From Chrysoperla carnea (Eukaryota; Arthropoda; Insecta; Neuroptera; Chrysopidae), in assembly GCF_905475395.1 (NCBI RefSeq), contig NC_058337.1, forward strand, positions 8,420,983 to 8,484,982: a stretch of 64,000 bases of DNA. The letters run 5' to 3'. Positions 9,756 to 20,790 of the stretch are shown piece after piece. Each line of letters begins with the position of its first letter. Within the stretch, counting starts at the first letter, position 1. The notes under the pieces were generated by a model. It did no database searches, was not told where the DNA came from, and saw only the letters and a program-made list of their open reading frames with translations. The translations under genes and the position numbers were made by a program.

Positions 9756-10790
9756 TATAAGAGCCCGTAACTGAAAAAGGTATACATCTAACGCCTCAAA
9801 TATCTAAACTAAAAGTAACTGAAAAACATGTAAAAAACATGTTAAGCACGCCAGACTAATACAAATTTTTTAATTTTTGAATTAAGCTAAAAAAAATATC
9901 ATTTTTTTTAAACCACCTTCTTAAAGTTTACCCAATTTGTAGTAAATAATGAACCATTTTTGAAAAAATTTGTCTGGCTTAAAATTTTTGTGAATTAAAC
10001 TTCTAACAGACCATTTATTATAAATTTTTTTCTTTACGAAAATGCATTCCAAAACACTTTAAATTTTTTTGAAAATAAAGTTAAAGATCTCTCCTATCTG
10101 TTGCAACTTGTCTGTGTAAATTTGCCAGACTTAATTTTAAAATTGGTCTGTCAGCGAAAAAATGTTTTTTACTATGACAGACTTCATTTTCTGTGCATTC
10201 AAAATTAACCCTGGTGGAAAAAATATCTGAAGAAAGAATAAGAAATTCTGAAAAACTTTTAGGAACTTTGAATTTCTCAACGTTTTCGGACTAGTCTAAT
10301 TCAGAGTTATTCAGAGTTCTTAATACTTTTTTAAAGTTTCTAAGACTTTTTCAGAGTTTCCTAACACTTATTAAGACTTATTCTTTTTTCCAATATTTTT
10401 TCCACCAGGGAAGTCTGACAAATTTAACCAGACAAGTTGCAACAGATAGAAGACATCTTAAACTTTATTTTCAAAAAAATTCAAGGTGTTTTGAAGTGCA
10501 TTTTCGTAAAAAAAATTTTTTATAACAAAAGGTCTGCCAGAAGTTAATCAACAAAAATTGTATCCCAGACAAATTTTTTCAAAAATGGTTCATTATTTAC
10601 TATAAATTGTGTAAATTTCAAGCAGGCGTTTTGAAGAAAAAAAATCTTTTTAAGCTTAATTCAAAATTTAAAAAAGATAACAATTAACAAATTTTTATTA
10701 GTCTGGCGGGTTTAACATGTTTTTCAGTCACTTTTAGTTTATAATTTTGAGATGTTAAATGAGTGCCTTTTTCTGTTATGGGCTCTTATA
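9756..10790. mobile_element. 1.03-kb fold-back element with a small palindromic element nested at its centre
   Basis: The ends are TATAAGAGCC (9756-9765) and GGCTCTTATA (10781-10790). The arms pair over about 370 bp, for example GAACCATTTTTGAAAAAATT near 9950 with AATTTTTTCAAAAATGGTTC near 10572, and CTGTTGCAACTTGTCTG near 10099 with CAGACAAGTTGCAACAG near 10429. A separate 202-bp palindrome (10209-10410) sits in the spacer. No coding sequence. Confidence 0.85.
10209..10410. mobile_element. CCCTGGTGG-ended palindromic MITE, copy 1
   Basis: Starts CCCTGGTGGAAAAAATAT and ends ATTTTTTCCACCAGGG. The interior has AGAGTTATTCAGAGTTCTTA and repeated TTCTAAGAC-type segments. A second copy of 191 bp is at 49002-49192. 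Both copies sit inside other fold-back elements. No clear target duplication is visible. Confidence 0.8.
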
Positions 10791-11102
10791 CCATAATAAT
10801 AGCATAGCTAATGAAATAGTTTGTGTTGTAGATATACATAATATTACTATAATTTGTACCATATACATAAAAATTAAATCATGTCATTAATGTTATTAAT
10901 TAATTAATTAAAAATTTGTAAATATGTTTAAAAGATAATTAAGTGCATAATATTATTATTAACGATAATGTAAAATGTAATGATTGTATAAACATTTCGA
11001 AATATAAGTTGTTTTTAAATTTTGTATTTAATACTTAATTATGTATGATTTTGTTCATTTTTATTTCATTCATTTTATTCTAGTGGTTTATTTATATTCA
11101 TA
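10791..11102. other. AT-rich stretch without recognisable features
   Basis: Runs of ATTAATTAATTAA and similar low-complexity sequence. No frame, repeat family member or RNA gene was seen. Confidence 0.5.
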
Positions 11103-11300
11103 TACAGGGTGGGCCATTTTAATCTATACATCTAAATATTTCGTTTTGTAAATTAATCAAAAAAAAAAAAAAAAAAACAAAAACAAAAAATAAAAAAACT
11201 TGAACAAAGTTTCAGTTTGATGGGACACATCATGTTCTGACATTAGATTTGACCTAGTTCTACGGGTTTCTTTAATAGCCAATTTAGATCCTAAAACTGA
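11103..11300 (+). repeat. Family P repeat, copy 2
   Basis: ATACAGGGTGGGCCATTTTA to CTACGGGTTTCTTTAATAGCC, matching 9078-9250, with a longer internal A-rich run (11157-11195). Confidence 0.7.
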
Positions 11301-11319
11301 TCAAAAAAAACAAAAATAT

Positions 11320-11790
11320 TATTTTGAAAAAATTCAAAATTTTGTACTTTGCGTACCTTCCACCCCTTGTTTATTTGTCGATGTTTCTCATTCACGTATT
11401 TGACATTTCAAATACCAAAACCCTTCTTGATACCAAATTTTATTCAAATCAGACTTAAATTGTGACCGCTAGAGAGCGTACAGACACATAATTGTATACT
11501 CTTATATATAAATCTTCTGCGCCCTTTATTGCAAAAACGGTTCAACGTATAAAAAAAAGTTTCAGACAAAATTTGTAGAAAAATTTAACTTCTGCAACTT
11601 TTAAAATAAATATTAATACGATTGAAGGCAAAAGAAACGAGATATTCACAAAAAACTGATCTTCAAGAACTTTGACCTTGAATAACTAAGGACGCGCACG
11701 TGTGACCATATGTGACTTTTGAGACAACATTTGTACTATCAAAATAAAGATTTGTACAAAAATTCAGCTTATCACGTTAGATTCCGAGGT
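11320..11790 (+). repeat. Fragment of family S followed by family Q copy 1
   Basis: Bases 11330-11500 match the middle of family S (CAAATACCAAAACCCTTCTT, GACCGCTAGAGAG). Bases 11515-11790 match family Q (GCCCTTTATTGCAAAAACGG, AGACAAAATTTGTAGAAAAA, TTTGTACAAAAATTCAG), also present at 39440-39700 and reversed at 43270-43580. Confidence 0.65.
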
Positions 11791-13093
11791 TGATCCCTTT
11801 TTTTTTAACTAAGATGATTGGGTTTCTATGCATTAATTCGTTATTTTATACATTTTTCTGTTGCTTATGGCTATATACTTCAATCAAATTAACTTTTCCT
11901 TATACCTATAAGGAAATTGATAGAAAAAAAAAATTTCAGTTCGAAAGATATTTAAATATGTGGGGGAGTGGTCTTGGATGCTTAACTTCCAAAATCGGGG
12001 ATGCTACCCTTGGGGAAACGCACCGCCATCTTAAATTTAAGGGTACGTCCGGTTTTTCTGCCTTATCTCGTTCCCTAGCATTTTAACGAAAAAAGCAAAG
12101 AGATAAAAGTTATTGTAAATTAAAATTTCTACAAAAAAGGACATAAATTTTTGCGTTAACTTTTTTACTTAAAAAGTTATCGCATAATTTCGCTTAGAAA
12201 ATAGGAGTTGAAGTTTTTTCCTCGTTATTTCCGCTGCTTTTTTTTTAAGAATTTGGTAGAATGTTTTTCATTCAGATGACTAATTTTTTACCAAACTTTT
12301 GTTTAAATATTATGCCTGTAGGACGCATAATTATTTTATTAGAGAGTGTTTCAAATTTTAGTGAAATTTACATAGTCGGATATCTTTGAATAGTCGACGA
12401 ACTATCTTAAGTCGGATATCTTTGAATAGCTATTAAATAAACAAATCGATTGGCGTAAGTTATTAAGATCGGCTTAGTTTACACGTTTAGTCTCTAGAGC
12501 GCCACAAAGACCAAATATACGTATATAGGCTGAAAATGAAAATCAATGAATTATGGTGAGTGGGGTAGGTATATTTGAAAATCTTAACTAAAAAATTTAA
12601 AATAAAAAAAATTATTTCAAAAATCAAAAGACTCGACTGCGTTAAATAAAAACTGAAAAGAAAAAACAAGTCAAGTAGTTTACACAGCGACTTTAACAGT
12701 CGGGACCTAGTATTGGAAAGATTTGAGCCGGTCTAGATTTAAATGGGTCTCGACTGAATTTGTTTTTCTCTTTTCAGTTTTTATTTAGCGCAATCGGAAA
12801 TAAAAAAATGCATGTTTTTTTTTAACTATTTATTTTGGTAGGTAAAATAAATTACAAACAGAACAGTAAGTAAAAAGTTTCCAATACAAATAATTACAAA
12901 TGCAAATCATTTAATTTTACAATTAAATAAAAAATGTAAACTGATTGAATTGTAAAATAACAAAGCAAACCTTTGTAAAAGGCATTGGAATAAATTTGAT
13001 TCCATAAAGTTCCTTAAAGCATTTCACTAAAATCTATTTGTAATTGTAACCATCAGATAAACCTCATTTATAGTTTACTTATCTTTTATCTAG
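11791..13093. other. Intergenic sequence with minor repeats only
   Basis: A perfect 20-bp direct repeat (AGTCGGATATCTTTGAATAG) lies at 12374-12393 and 12410-12429. A short fold-back pairs 12637-12672 (AATAAAAACTGAAAAGAAAA) with 12753-12791 (TTTTCTCTTTTCAGTTTTTA region). A frame of 98 codons at 11790 lacks any recognisable domain and was not called. Confidence 0.5.
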
Positions 13094-13190
13094 TAGTAGG
13101 GGAGCTCAACAGAGGATTTGGATTCAACAACCTAATAGAACCTTTTTTTTTTAAAATCCTACTGATTTAGTATCGTGGGCTCCCCTACTA
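13094..13190. repeat. Small inverted-repeat element (97 bp)
   Basis: TAGTAGGGGAGC (13094-13105) and GCTCCCCTACTA (13179-13190) are perfect complements at the ends. It is too short to classify. Confidence 0.5.
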
Positions 13191-13917
13191 AAGTACCTAC
13201 TATTTTATAAATTTAATTTATTGTAGACATTATTTTATTTTATTTCAATCATTTATTAAGTAAGCATTTCAAGCATTTTCCTTAAACGTTTATTTAGCCT
13301 CAATCAATTTCAAATCCACAAATATTAGAATAAAGAAAGGTCGCTAATCAATTTAATAAAAGTGAAAACTTTCACCTCTGCGATGAAAGTAAAATTATAA
13401 GTTCGTGCCACACCAACAAACTTAATAAACGTCATCAATTAAGAATGAAAATCTCTTTATAAGTAAACCATCACCCAGATCAAGTAACTAGCTAAGATTA
13501 TTGATTTAAAAAAAATCATAGGTAGTATTGAACCCCAACCTCTTTAAACTTTAAAAAAAAAAATTTAATTATATAAGATATGAATTGAAAAATCTCGAAT
13601 AGTCCATCAAATGGGCATAAATCCTTTAGCAATACACTGGATATAAAAATTCCGTTCGATTATTTCAATTTTCTACCACTGTGCCCCGTTATATCCAAGT
13701 TATCCAATTGCGACTAGAAACATTGTTTTCCTAGCCATTTCTTGTGGAAGCTGTAGGCAAGTATTTGGTGCTCGGCGAATACTTCAGGATGTGCGAAATG
13801 AAGGTCTCCACGGATTAAACATTGGGTTTACAACAACAAACAATTACAAAGTCGCACAAAATTATTTAGCAGTTTTTCTTTTTTTACAGTCTCATTATCC
13901 TAAATTGACTTAGGTCA
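13191..13917. other. Intergenic stretch, one less AT-rich block unrecognised
   Basis: Bases 13680-13880 are less AT-rich than the surroundings (CCCCGTTATATCCAAGTTAT, GCCATTTCTTGTGGAAGCTG) and look like part of a repeat or an old coding piece. Neither strand gives a protein I recognise. Confidence 0.35.
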
Positions 13918-14577
13918 GGAATGGCGAACCAATGGCACGCCACACAATATTTTGGGCATGCCACCGATATTTGTTATCAGACACATTTAATGGTTTGAAG
14001 AACAGCTCGTGCTATTTTAAGCATATTTTCATTAAAGACTTGCTTAAAAAGCATTTGACAAATGACTTTATTCATTCAATCAGCATGCATTCAAAGCATT
14101 CTGGTAAAAGTAACATCTATTGCAATCCTAATTTAAGTTATTTGCCATCTAATCTGTAACAACAGAGGTTAGAGGTTTCGAAAACATTTTTAAAAAAATA
14201 ATCAAAATCAGAGCTGTTATGAAGGACTCTTTAAGAATGGCTATTTTATGTATTGCTTTATGCAACTATTATAAAACTGGCGCTGTTTGATTTTGATCAC
14301 GTGTTCAAAGCACTGACAATGCCTTAACTCTAAAACGCCAGTACTTGCAGTACAAAAATGGCGGCGATATATGAGTTTTATGACGTCATTAATTCCTCTA
14401 CAGTACTGTGGCATTGTACTGGAAGTCTATAACGGAACGAATTTCTCTACAGTAAGAGCACGTACAGGATACAGGATATAACGATTTGAATTAAGTGTAT
14501 AACCGAGATTGCGCAAAATGTATTTTTTGTAGTAAATAAAAATGGCACCTTGATGTATAAGTGGTCGCCACTCCTGT
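13918..14577. mobile_element. Possible non-autonomous hAT-like element
   Basis: The left end CAGGAATGGCGAACC and right end GGTCGCCACTCCTG are imperfect inverted repeats that start with CAG, as hAT ends do. The flanking octamers (ACTTAGGT and TCCTAGGC) match at only five of eight positions, so the target duplication is weak. A fragment of family A lies inside at 14185-14280. Confidence 0.4.
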
Positions 14578-15003
14578 CCTAGGCCCTTATTAAGAACCTA
14601 TGTAAAATGTTGAATATTTCGATGTACTTATTTAATAAGACGATGTATTGTAGGTAAAGTTTAGGCTAGGCACTATAGATTCTAAAACGTATTGTATTTT
14701 AACTTTGTAAACTGACGATATAAATAAATTATTTTCAATTGAACTCCTAAGCCCTTATTAGGTTAAAAACGATCATGTCACACCCTATGCTTCATTCTAA
14801 CTACCCATATGAATGGTAAAAAAATTATCTTACGAATAAAAACCATATAACATCATTTTTATGTGTTTTATTTAATTTAGATTTGAAATAGATTGATCTT
14901 CTACTAATACTGTTGCTTCAATATTGTTTATTTATTCATCGATTTTCTATAATAGATTAAAATAATTTTTCTAAAAAATTATCATTATCTACAATTAAAT
15001 TAT
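14578..15003 (-). other. 3' flank of the UMP-CMP kinase gene
   Basis: On the minus strand AATAAA-type signals are visible just after the stop codon (within 14925-14940 and 14868-14876), fitting polyadenylation of the kinase transcript. The rest to 14578 shows no gene or known repeat. Confidence 0.45.
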
Positions 15004-15237
15004 TTAATTATCACCTTTACTAAGTACATCATTAAATACCACTTTGACCAAATCGAACACAGCACTTGGAGATCCGTTCGCATCAATTCGTTTGACTAGA
15101 CCTTGTTCATCATATAGATTTATAATTGGTAATGTATCATTCTGATAGGTTTGAAAACGTTTTTTTAAACTTTCAATGTTATCGTCAGAACGCCCACTGC
15201 CTGCAGCACCTCGTGACAAACATCGTTCTGTACACGT
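15004..15237 (-). CDS. CMPK1: UMP-CMP kinase exon 3 (C-terminal, LID region)
   Basis: The acceptor TTTCAG is followed by [20 protein letters not shown], then [20 protein letters not shown] and a short tail ending LSKGDN. The exon supplies the LID arginines and the C-terminal helix. TAA occupies 15004-15006. Confidence 0.93.
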   Translation of the reverse strand, partial: TCTERCLSRGAAGSGRSDDNIESLKKRFQTYQNDTLPIINLYDEQGLVKRIDANGSPSAVFDLVKVVFNDVLSKGDN

Positions 15238-18000
15238 CTGAAATGAATTACATATTTTATTACATGATTACATGTAATCAAGCAAATAAAATCGAAAAAA
15301 CAGTCTAACCAAGAAATAGACTCCTTGTCAATAGATTCTTTTAGGAGCCAGTAAAAAATGTTTACATGTAATCCAATTAATCTACGGAGGCCCAATTATA
15401 AATTTGACAAAATTGCTACGCATCCAAATCGATCTTACCATACGTCAATGGATAGATTTTTTTGTGGTCTAGCTAGCACTAACCAATTTAATTTTTTTTG
15501 CATTGAACGTCAACTTTTTTTTTTTTATCGCAAGAAAACCGTTTTTTTTACTTTTACGAATTTTTTCGGTTAACTTAGCAATTGACTAGCCGTAAACAAA
15601 AAACGATATGTTTTTTGGCTTGTTTCCTTCTATAACAACGTATTTTTTGTTTTCTAATAGCAATTTTGCCATCCGTTTCATAGATTAATTGGATTACTGA
15701 GTGCACTCAACAAAATTATATTCACGCCAAATTATGCTTTTTAAATTTAGGCCCATAAAGGTGGGCTCTTTATTTTACATTTAAAAAAATATTGTATTTA
15801 TATTATGGATAATTACCAACACTTTTTAATTCCTGACATTTTTTACATAACTTCACCGTTTTCGAGATATAATAAGCATTTGAAAAAAAGACGGTTTTTC
15901 GCCGAAAACTCGTTATTGACGAAAATAAAGATTATTTTGAAGTTTTGGTCAAAAATTTAATTTGAAAGCCATTAGATATTATATTTTGGACAAATGTAAC
16001 TATTTTTTTGCTCGTGACAATTTTCATCAAACCTCACCTTTTTCGGTATATAAACAATAAAGGACAAATTTTTTTCCGAAAATTCGTTACTGACGAAAAT
16101 AAAGATTATCTTGTAGTTCTGGTCAAAAATTTGATGCAAAAACTATATGACTTTTTGTTTTGGACAATTCTATACACTTTTTGACTCGTGACAGTTTTTA
16201 TAGATCGATAATCTCACCGTTTTCGATATATACAGGGTTTTACCGAAAATTTGTAATGGATGATTATAGAGATTGTTTTGGGATTCTGGTCAAAAATTTA
16301 GTTTGAAAATCATATGACGTGATATTTGGACAATTCTAAAGACTTTTTGACTCTTGACATTTTTTTACATTACCTCACCGTTTTCTTTTTTAAGTTGACA
16401 TATGCTTGAAACTCGATAAATGTTAGTTTCAAAGGCACACATCTTATACTGACATGGAATTCGATCTAAATTTTCAGATTCAATTAAAACCTCACTCTGA
16501 TTCATAACTGACAAACTTTAGATGAACGCTTTAAATTAGAAAGATATTTTTCATAAATACGCAAACATTTTTTTGTAAACCGAATAGTTTAGACACTAAT
16601 TGGTAACAAAAATCTAGTTTTTTTGTGCGTTTGTTCATTCAATTTGAACAAAAATGGTCTTTATAGAAAAACAAACCACTTTTATTGGATTTATTGGAAA
16701 ATATTTTTCGAAGAGTGCCTAGATTTTTTAGAAACAATTGTACAAAATAACAATTTTGATACGAAAAAACAATTTTGTGTAAAACTTTCCAGTCTCCGTT
16801 TTTGCCTAAACCGTACGGTTTGCGGAAAAATGATACTTTTTTAATCAATAAGAACATCCTAATTTAAAGTGTTCATCTATCGATTACCAGTTATGGAGTA
16901 GAGTGAGCTTTTCATTGAGCTTGAAAACTTAGATTAAGATGAATGTCTGCGTAAGACGTACCCAACAATTTTCGCTTGAAGCATTTTTAAAATTTATTTT
17001 TCGAGTTTCAAGCATGTGTCAACTTAAAAAGAAACCCTGTATATACAAAAAATCTATCATTTTATTTTATTTTTTCAAAAAAAGTGTTTGGATTTGTTCA
17101 AAATAAAAAGTCATATAGTTTTCACACCAAAATGTTGACCAGAACTTCAAAATAATCTTTTCTTTCATTGATAACGAATTTTCGGCAAAAATTAGTACTT
17201 TAAAATACTTATTGAATACTAAAAAACCAACATTTATTACGACTTCTTCATATACCACCATCACCATGTTAAAGGGCAAAATTTCAGTTTTTTTAGTAAT
17301 ACTTTCGTTTGGGTATCGAAACACCTTAACCTGGACTAGTAAAATTATGGTGCTTTTTTTATCCAGAGTGTCCACACTTAGATGATAACATGCCATTATT
17401 TTGTAACCATTCAACGTATCTATTTTGATGAGTTGTCATTCAACACGTCAACGTAGTTTTAAACTAAAGACCATAAGTAAATGAAAATAAATAAATAAAT
17501 ATAGCTTAAAGAATACCTTTTCATCGCATTCAAAGAAAAGTACAAATAACAGTTGAACTTTTTCAGACATTTGCTTGTTCCATCCAATTAAATTATCCTC
17601 ATTCCTTGGAAATCCATCAATTAGAAACTTATCATTTTTTGAAACATTCATTGCTTTTTCAATTAATCTACATGTTATTTCAACGGGAACAATTTTTCCC
17701 TCTTTGATATGTTGTTCAATAAGTTCACCATCTGGAGATCCCGGTGTTTGCCTTTCAGCTCGTAATAAATCTCCTGCAGATAAATGATCAAATCCAAATT
17801 CCTGTAGGTATAATTTAAACACATGTATAAATCACAAACGATGAGACACAATCTCAAGCTCAAGTTAATTTAATACAATACAATACCTTAACAATGTTTT
17901 GACATTGAGTACCCTTTCCGGAACCTGGAGCTCCAAGAACGAATACAATTTTTGGTAACATGGTGGTTAATAATTTATTGGTTCGAATAGTACTAAGCAT
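15004..18000 (-). CDS. CMPK1: UMP-CMP kinase, complete three-exon gene
   Basis: Transfers phosphate from ATP to UMP or CMP (and dCMP), feeding pyrimidine nucleotide synthesis; family members are mostly cytosolic. Exons are 17887-18000 (phase 0 end), 17517-17801 and 15004-15237, joined by GT/AG introns of 85 bp and 2279 bp, giving 210 aa. The P-loop GAPGSGKGT is at residues 23-31, the NMP-binding segment [11 protein letters not shown] begins near 46, DGFPRNEDN is at 100-108, and the LID arginine motif GRSDDN at 148-153. The start at 18000 is the first ATG after an in-frame TAA. It adds 13 residues before a second ATG ([10 protein letters not shown]) that would match the usual ~196-aa protein. 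The long intron is full of repeats, but splice sites and frame are intact. Confidence 0.93.
15820..16385 (+). repeat. Three tandem ~165-180-bp units in kinase intron 2
   Basis: Units are marked by CCGAAAACTCGTTATTGACG (near 15902), CCGAAAATTCGTTACTGACG (near 16077) and ACCGAAAATTTGTAATGGA (near 16243), each followed by AAGATT...GGTCAAAAATTT. A reversed single unit lies at about 17085-17210, so the block forms an inverted arrangement inside the intron. Confidence 0.7.
16384..17045. repeat. Fold-back in kinase intron 2, related to 21535-21850
   Basis: TTTAAGTTGACATATGCTTG near 16391 pairs imperfectly with CAAGCATGTGTCAACTTAAA near 17012. The interior (CTCTGATTCATAACTGACAA, TTTTATTGGATTTATTGGAA) recurs in the same orientation at 21655-21790, directly before the LINE relic at 21852. 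Confidence 0.65.
17517..17801 (-). CDS. CMPK1: UMP-CMP kinase exon 2 (core and NMP-binding region)
   Basis: Begins directly after CTACAG with [18 protein letters not shown] and ends FFECDEK before GTATTC. It holds the NMP-binding domain and the DGFPR motif. Both junctions are in phase 0. Confidence 0.93.
17887..18000 (-). CDS. CMPK1: UMP-CMP kinase exon 1 (P-loop)
   Basis: 38 codons from ATG to AAG, ending at a GTATTG donor. The P-loop ([13 protein letters not shown]) is here. This exon is too short for an ordinary frame listing and was found by extending upstream of exon 2. Confidence 0.92.
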
Positions 18001-18966
18001 TAAGTAACTAAAATTTTTCAATATTTCATCGCTCGATAATTATTAATTGTTATACCTTTTTTTTTTTTTTTTTTCTTTAAATTCAAAATATGAATATAAT
18101 TTGATTATAATAAATTGAAGTAACTATAAGTAATCTTGTTATAGATAATAAATAGAATTCTTTAAAACTACATAAATAGGTACTTGAAATTTAAGGGGAA
18201 GTTATCACGCAGAGAATGTAAGGAATCAAAGAACGATAAAAGAGCCAACGAAATGCCAACGGTTATACTGAAAAAGTGAAAACTGAACTGAAGTAGGTAG
18301 ATATCTAATCTAGTAAAGTAATCAAACATGTACAATATGTAGCTATATGTACATGTAAGTCATAATCATAACTCATAGTCAATTTAAGTGATGACGATAG
18401 ACCTTGTAAAATTATAATTTAAACTTTATAAATAGTAATAATTTTACAGTAATAATACATTTTTTAATAACAACAAATATATATGATAATATAAATAATT
18501 AAATAATAATAATATAATACAATAATGTTTAAAATATACAATTTTTATTCATAAATTAGTATTCAAGGTACAAAAATCATTGATCCTGAGTTCCTAACTA
18601 ATTTTTCCTAGTAAGCTAGAAAAAAAAAACCTTTTGGAGTATGGAGGGTAGAGTGAATGAGCAAAATCTTATATGACTGAAACAAAAAGTGTCCAGAAAA
18701 TATCAGGGAACAACAATGCCATCTTCATTTAATGCAATTTTAGGATTACTGTTTAAAACAGAGATTGTGCTCTTTCCCTCTATCCTCTATAGTTTAAGTA
18801 TTTGGAGGCAGTAACACAAAATTTTGAACCATTTATTGTAGTATGGCCATAGAAGTAATAACATAGAACGGTAATGTGTCCATCAAACGGTGTTATAGAG
18901 AGAGATCTAAAAAAATAAGGGTATAGCTGTCTACGTCTGTCTTATATTACCTTTATGGTTATAGAC
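18001..18966. other. Upstream region of the UMP-CMP kinase gene
   Basis: AT-rich with a T-run at 18058-18074. No clear promoter motif could be supported. From 18600 to 18950 the sequence is somewhat less AT-rich but non-coding. Confidence 0.4.
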
Positions 18967-19430
18967 ATGGAGGTTATAGAGAAGGAGAACGATCGCTACG
19001 CGCTAAACCATTAGCGCGTCTGTCCCTGAAAATTTGTAGAATTTATAGTTAATTTTTCAACCACCAGCCGCGCTGTCGTCGGTAAGTAGTATCTGCGAAG
19101 TTAGCTGTTTATGAGTACAAGTAGATGAAGTTAGTACCATTCAAATTTATAAAGTAGTATAGATAAATTTATAAAGTAGAATAAATAATTTATAATTTAT
19201 TCATTAGTAAATAATAATAATAATTAATAATAATTTCATTATTTGTTTTTTTTCTCCTTTGAATGATATTATATACACGTATATTAAACGTTGATAGATC
19301 ATTTGAAATAAGCGCACAACAGCCCGCTTTTAATGAGACAACTTAGCGATCCCAGCGCCTCACTTATTTTGTCCATATTTTGGGGAAAATATTTTCTATA
19401 GCGATCGTTCTCCTTCTTTATAACCTCCAT
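18967..19430. mobile_element. MITE with ~32-bp terminal inverted repeats and a 10-bp target duplication
   Basis: The left end ATGGAGGTTATAGAGAAGGA pairs with the right end TCCTTCTTTATAACCTCCAT, and the repeat continues to the GATCGCTA/TAGCGATC pair. The flanks are GGTTATAGAC (18957-18966) and GGTTACAGAC (19431-19440), a 9-of-10 match. A target duplication of that length would fit a Mutator-type element. Confidence 0.65.
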
Positions 19431-19440
19431 GGTTACAGAC

Positions 19441-19727
19441 ATGCACGTGCTTATAAAATAATTCAAAATATTAATATTCGCGCTTTGATAGGCTGCGAGA
19501 CAAAGAAGGAAGACGGTCCCTTTTTAAGGTCTCTTTTTTAACGGTCAATAATTCACTTATTGCGTTTCCTATGTTTTTAAGCCTTTATATATAACCTTTT
19601 TGAGCATGGCACCGACCTGTTGAAAGGTAGAGCTCTATATATGTGGGTAAGATCGTTCGCCATTTGTATGCTAGCATCAACTGGATAAAATGTTCTAAAT
19701 TAATATTTTTGAGTAAAAATAAGTTTG
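19441..19727. other. Intergenic stretch without recognised features
   Basis: No coding frame, RNA gene or member of the named repeat families was seen. Confidence 0.4.
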
Positions 19728-20135
19728 TATACCCTGTATATATGTAATATATATTGAGATATAGTAAGTTTAGTCCCGAGTTTCAATACGCTTGAAAATA
19801 TTGATGCTACGTACAAAATTTTGGTATAGGTGTTCATAAAATCACCTAATTAGTCCATTTCCGGTTGTCCAACTATATGTGATCACGATAACTGAATAAC
19901 GAAATAGAGATATCAAACTAAAATTTATATAGCGTTCTCCGGACATAAAAAGTGAGGCTAAGTACGTTTATGAGCAACATAGATCAGTCGGGTCTTGGGT
20001 TCGTAGCTACCATCTTGTAAATCGTTAGAAATAGAACAAAAGATTAAATTTAAAAAAAAAAATACAATTTTTGTTTGAAACATTATTCGTAAATGTCACT
20101 TTTTACCCGCGTGGGTGCAAATTAGGACAAAACCG
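19728..20135 (-). repeat. Family G repeat, copy 2 (5' part missing)
   Basis: Reversed relative to copy 1: TTTAGTCCCGAGTTTC, CTAATTAGTCCATTTCCGG, ATCGTTAGAAATAGAACAAA and TTTTTACCCGCG. It lacks the GTGAAAAC end. Confidence 0.7.
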
Positions 20136-20597
20136 GCAATTTGGGCAAAAATCTAAATTTATTTCGAAATATACAAGAGATCTCATTTAGTTTCTTTGAT
20201 AATATATATACTCACATTTATAAATATACTTTAGAACATTTTGTCTATAGACCTTTTCATTTCATTTACGATTCATTATTGTTTCGAACAGACAGTAATA
20301 ATATTTGTTATTCATTTTATCACCTTAGTTTTTTAACAAACTCTCCGAAACAAAAGGTAACCACTTTTTAAAATGAAAAGGTCTATTTAACATTATCGCA
20401 AAATGGCGAATGATCTTACCCACATATACAGAGCTGTACTTTGATTAGATTATGTACGTACTATAATGAGTATGGACGCATCCTAATGAAAAATAATGTA
20501 ATTTATAAAAAGTATGAAGGCACCCTATTGATTATTATGTTTGTAATACACATGCTCGGAACCAAAGATATTGTAATAGTACTCGGAACCCAGTCAT
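20136..20597. other. Repeat fragment and unrecognised sequence
   Basis: Bases 20136-20215 (GGGCAAAAATCTAAATTTAT, AGATCTCATTTA) match the sequence following the hammerhead-like repeat at 53573-53650. The remainder has no identified feature. Confidence 0.4.
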
Positions 20598-20790
20598 GTA
20601 TATATACAGGTATACAGGGTGGGTCACCTCGTTTTGTAGTTAACTAAACAAAAAATAACTTTAATAAAAGTTGCTGAGTTTCATTGGGGACATCATGTTA
20701 TGACATCAGACATAACCCAGTTCTTCGGGTTTCATTAATAGCCAATTTGAATCTTAAACGAATCAGCTATTTTTTATTCCATGATCATTT
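20598..20790 (+). repeat. Family P repeat, copy 3
   Basis: TATACAGGGTGGGTCACCTC through TTCTTCGGGTTTCATTAATA, with an internal deletion relative to the copies at 9078 and 11103. Confidence 0.65.

Noticed and set aside
11790..12086. 98-codon frame
   Set aside because: No domain, no splice or promoter context, lies between repeat fragments; likely chance.
15126..15573. Plus-strand frames of 60 and 71 codons
   Set aside because: The first is antisense to kinase exon 3 and the second lies in the adjacent intron; neither encodes anything recognisable.
17067..17414. 115-codon reverse frame
   Set aside because: In kinase intron 2, overlaps the reversed tandem unit; no domain.
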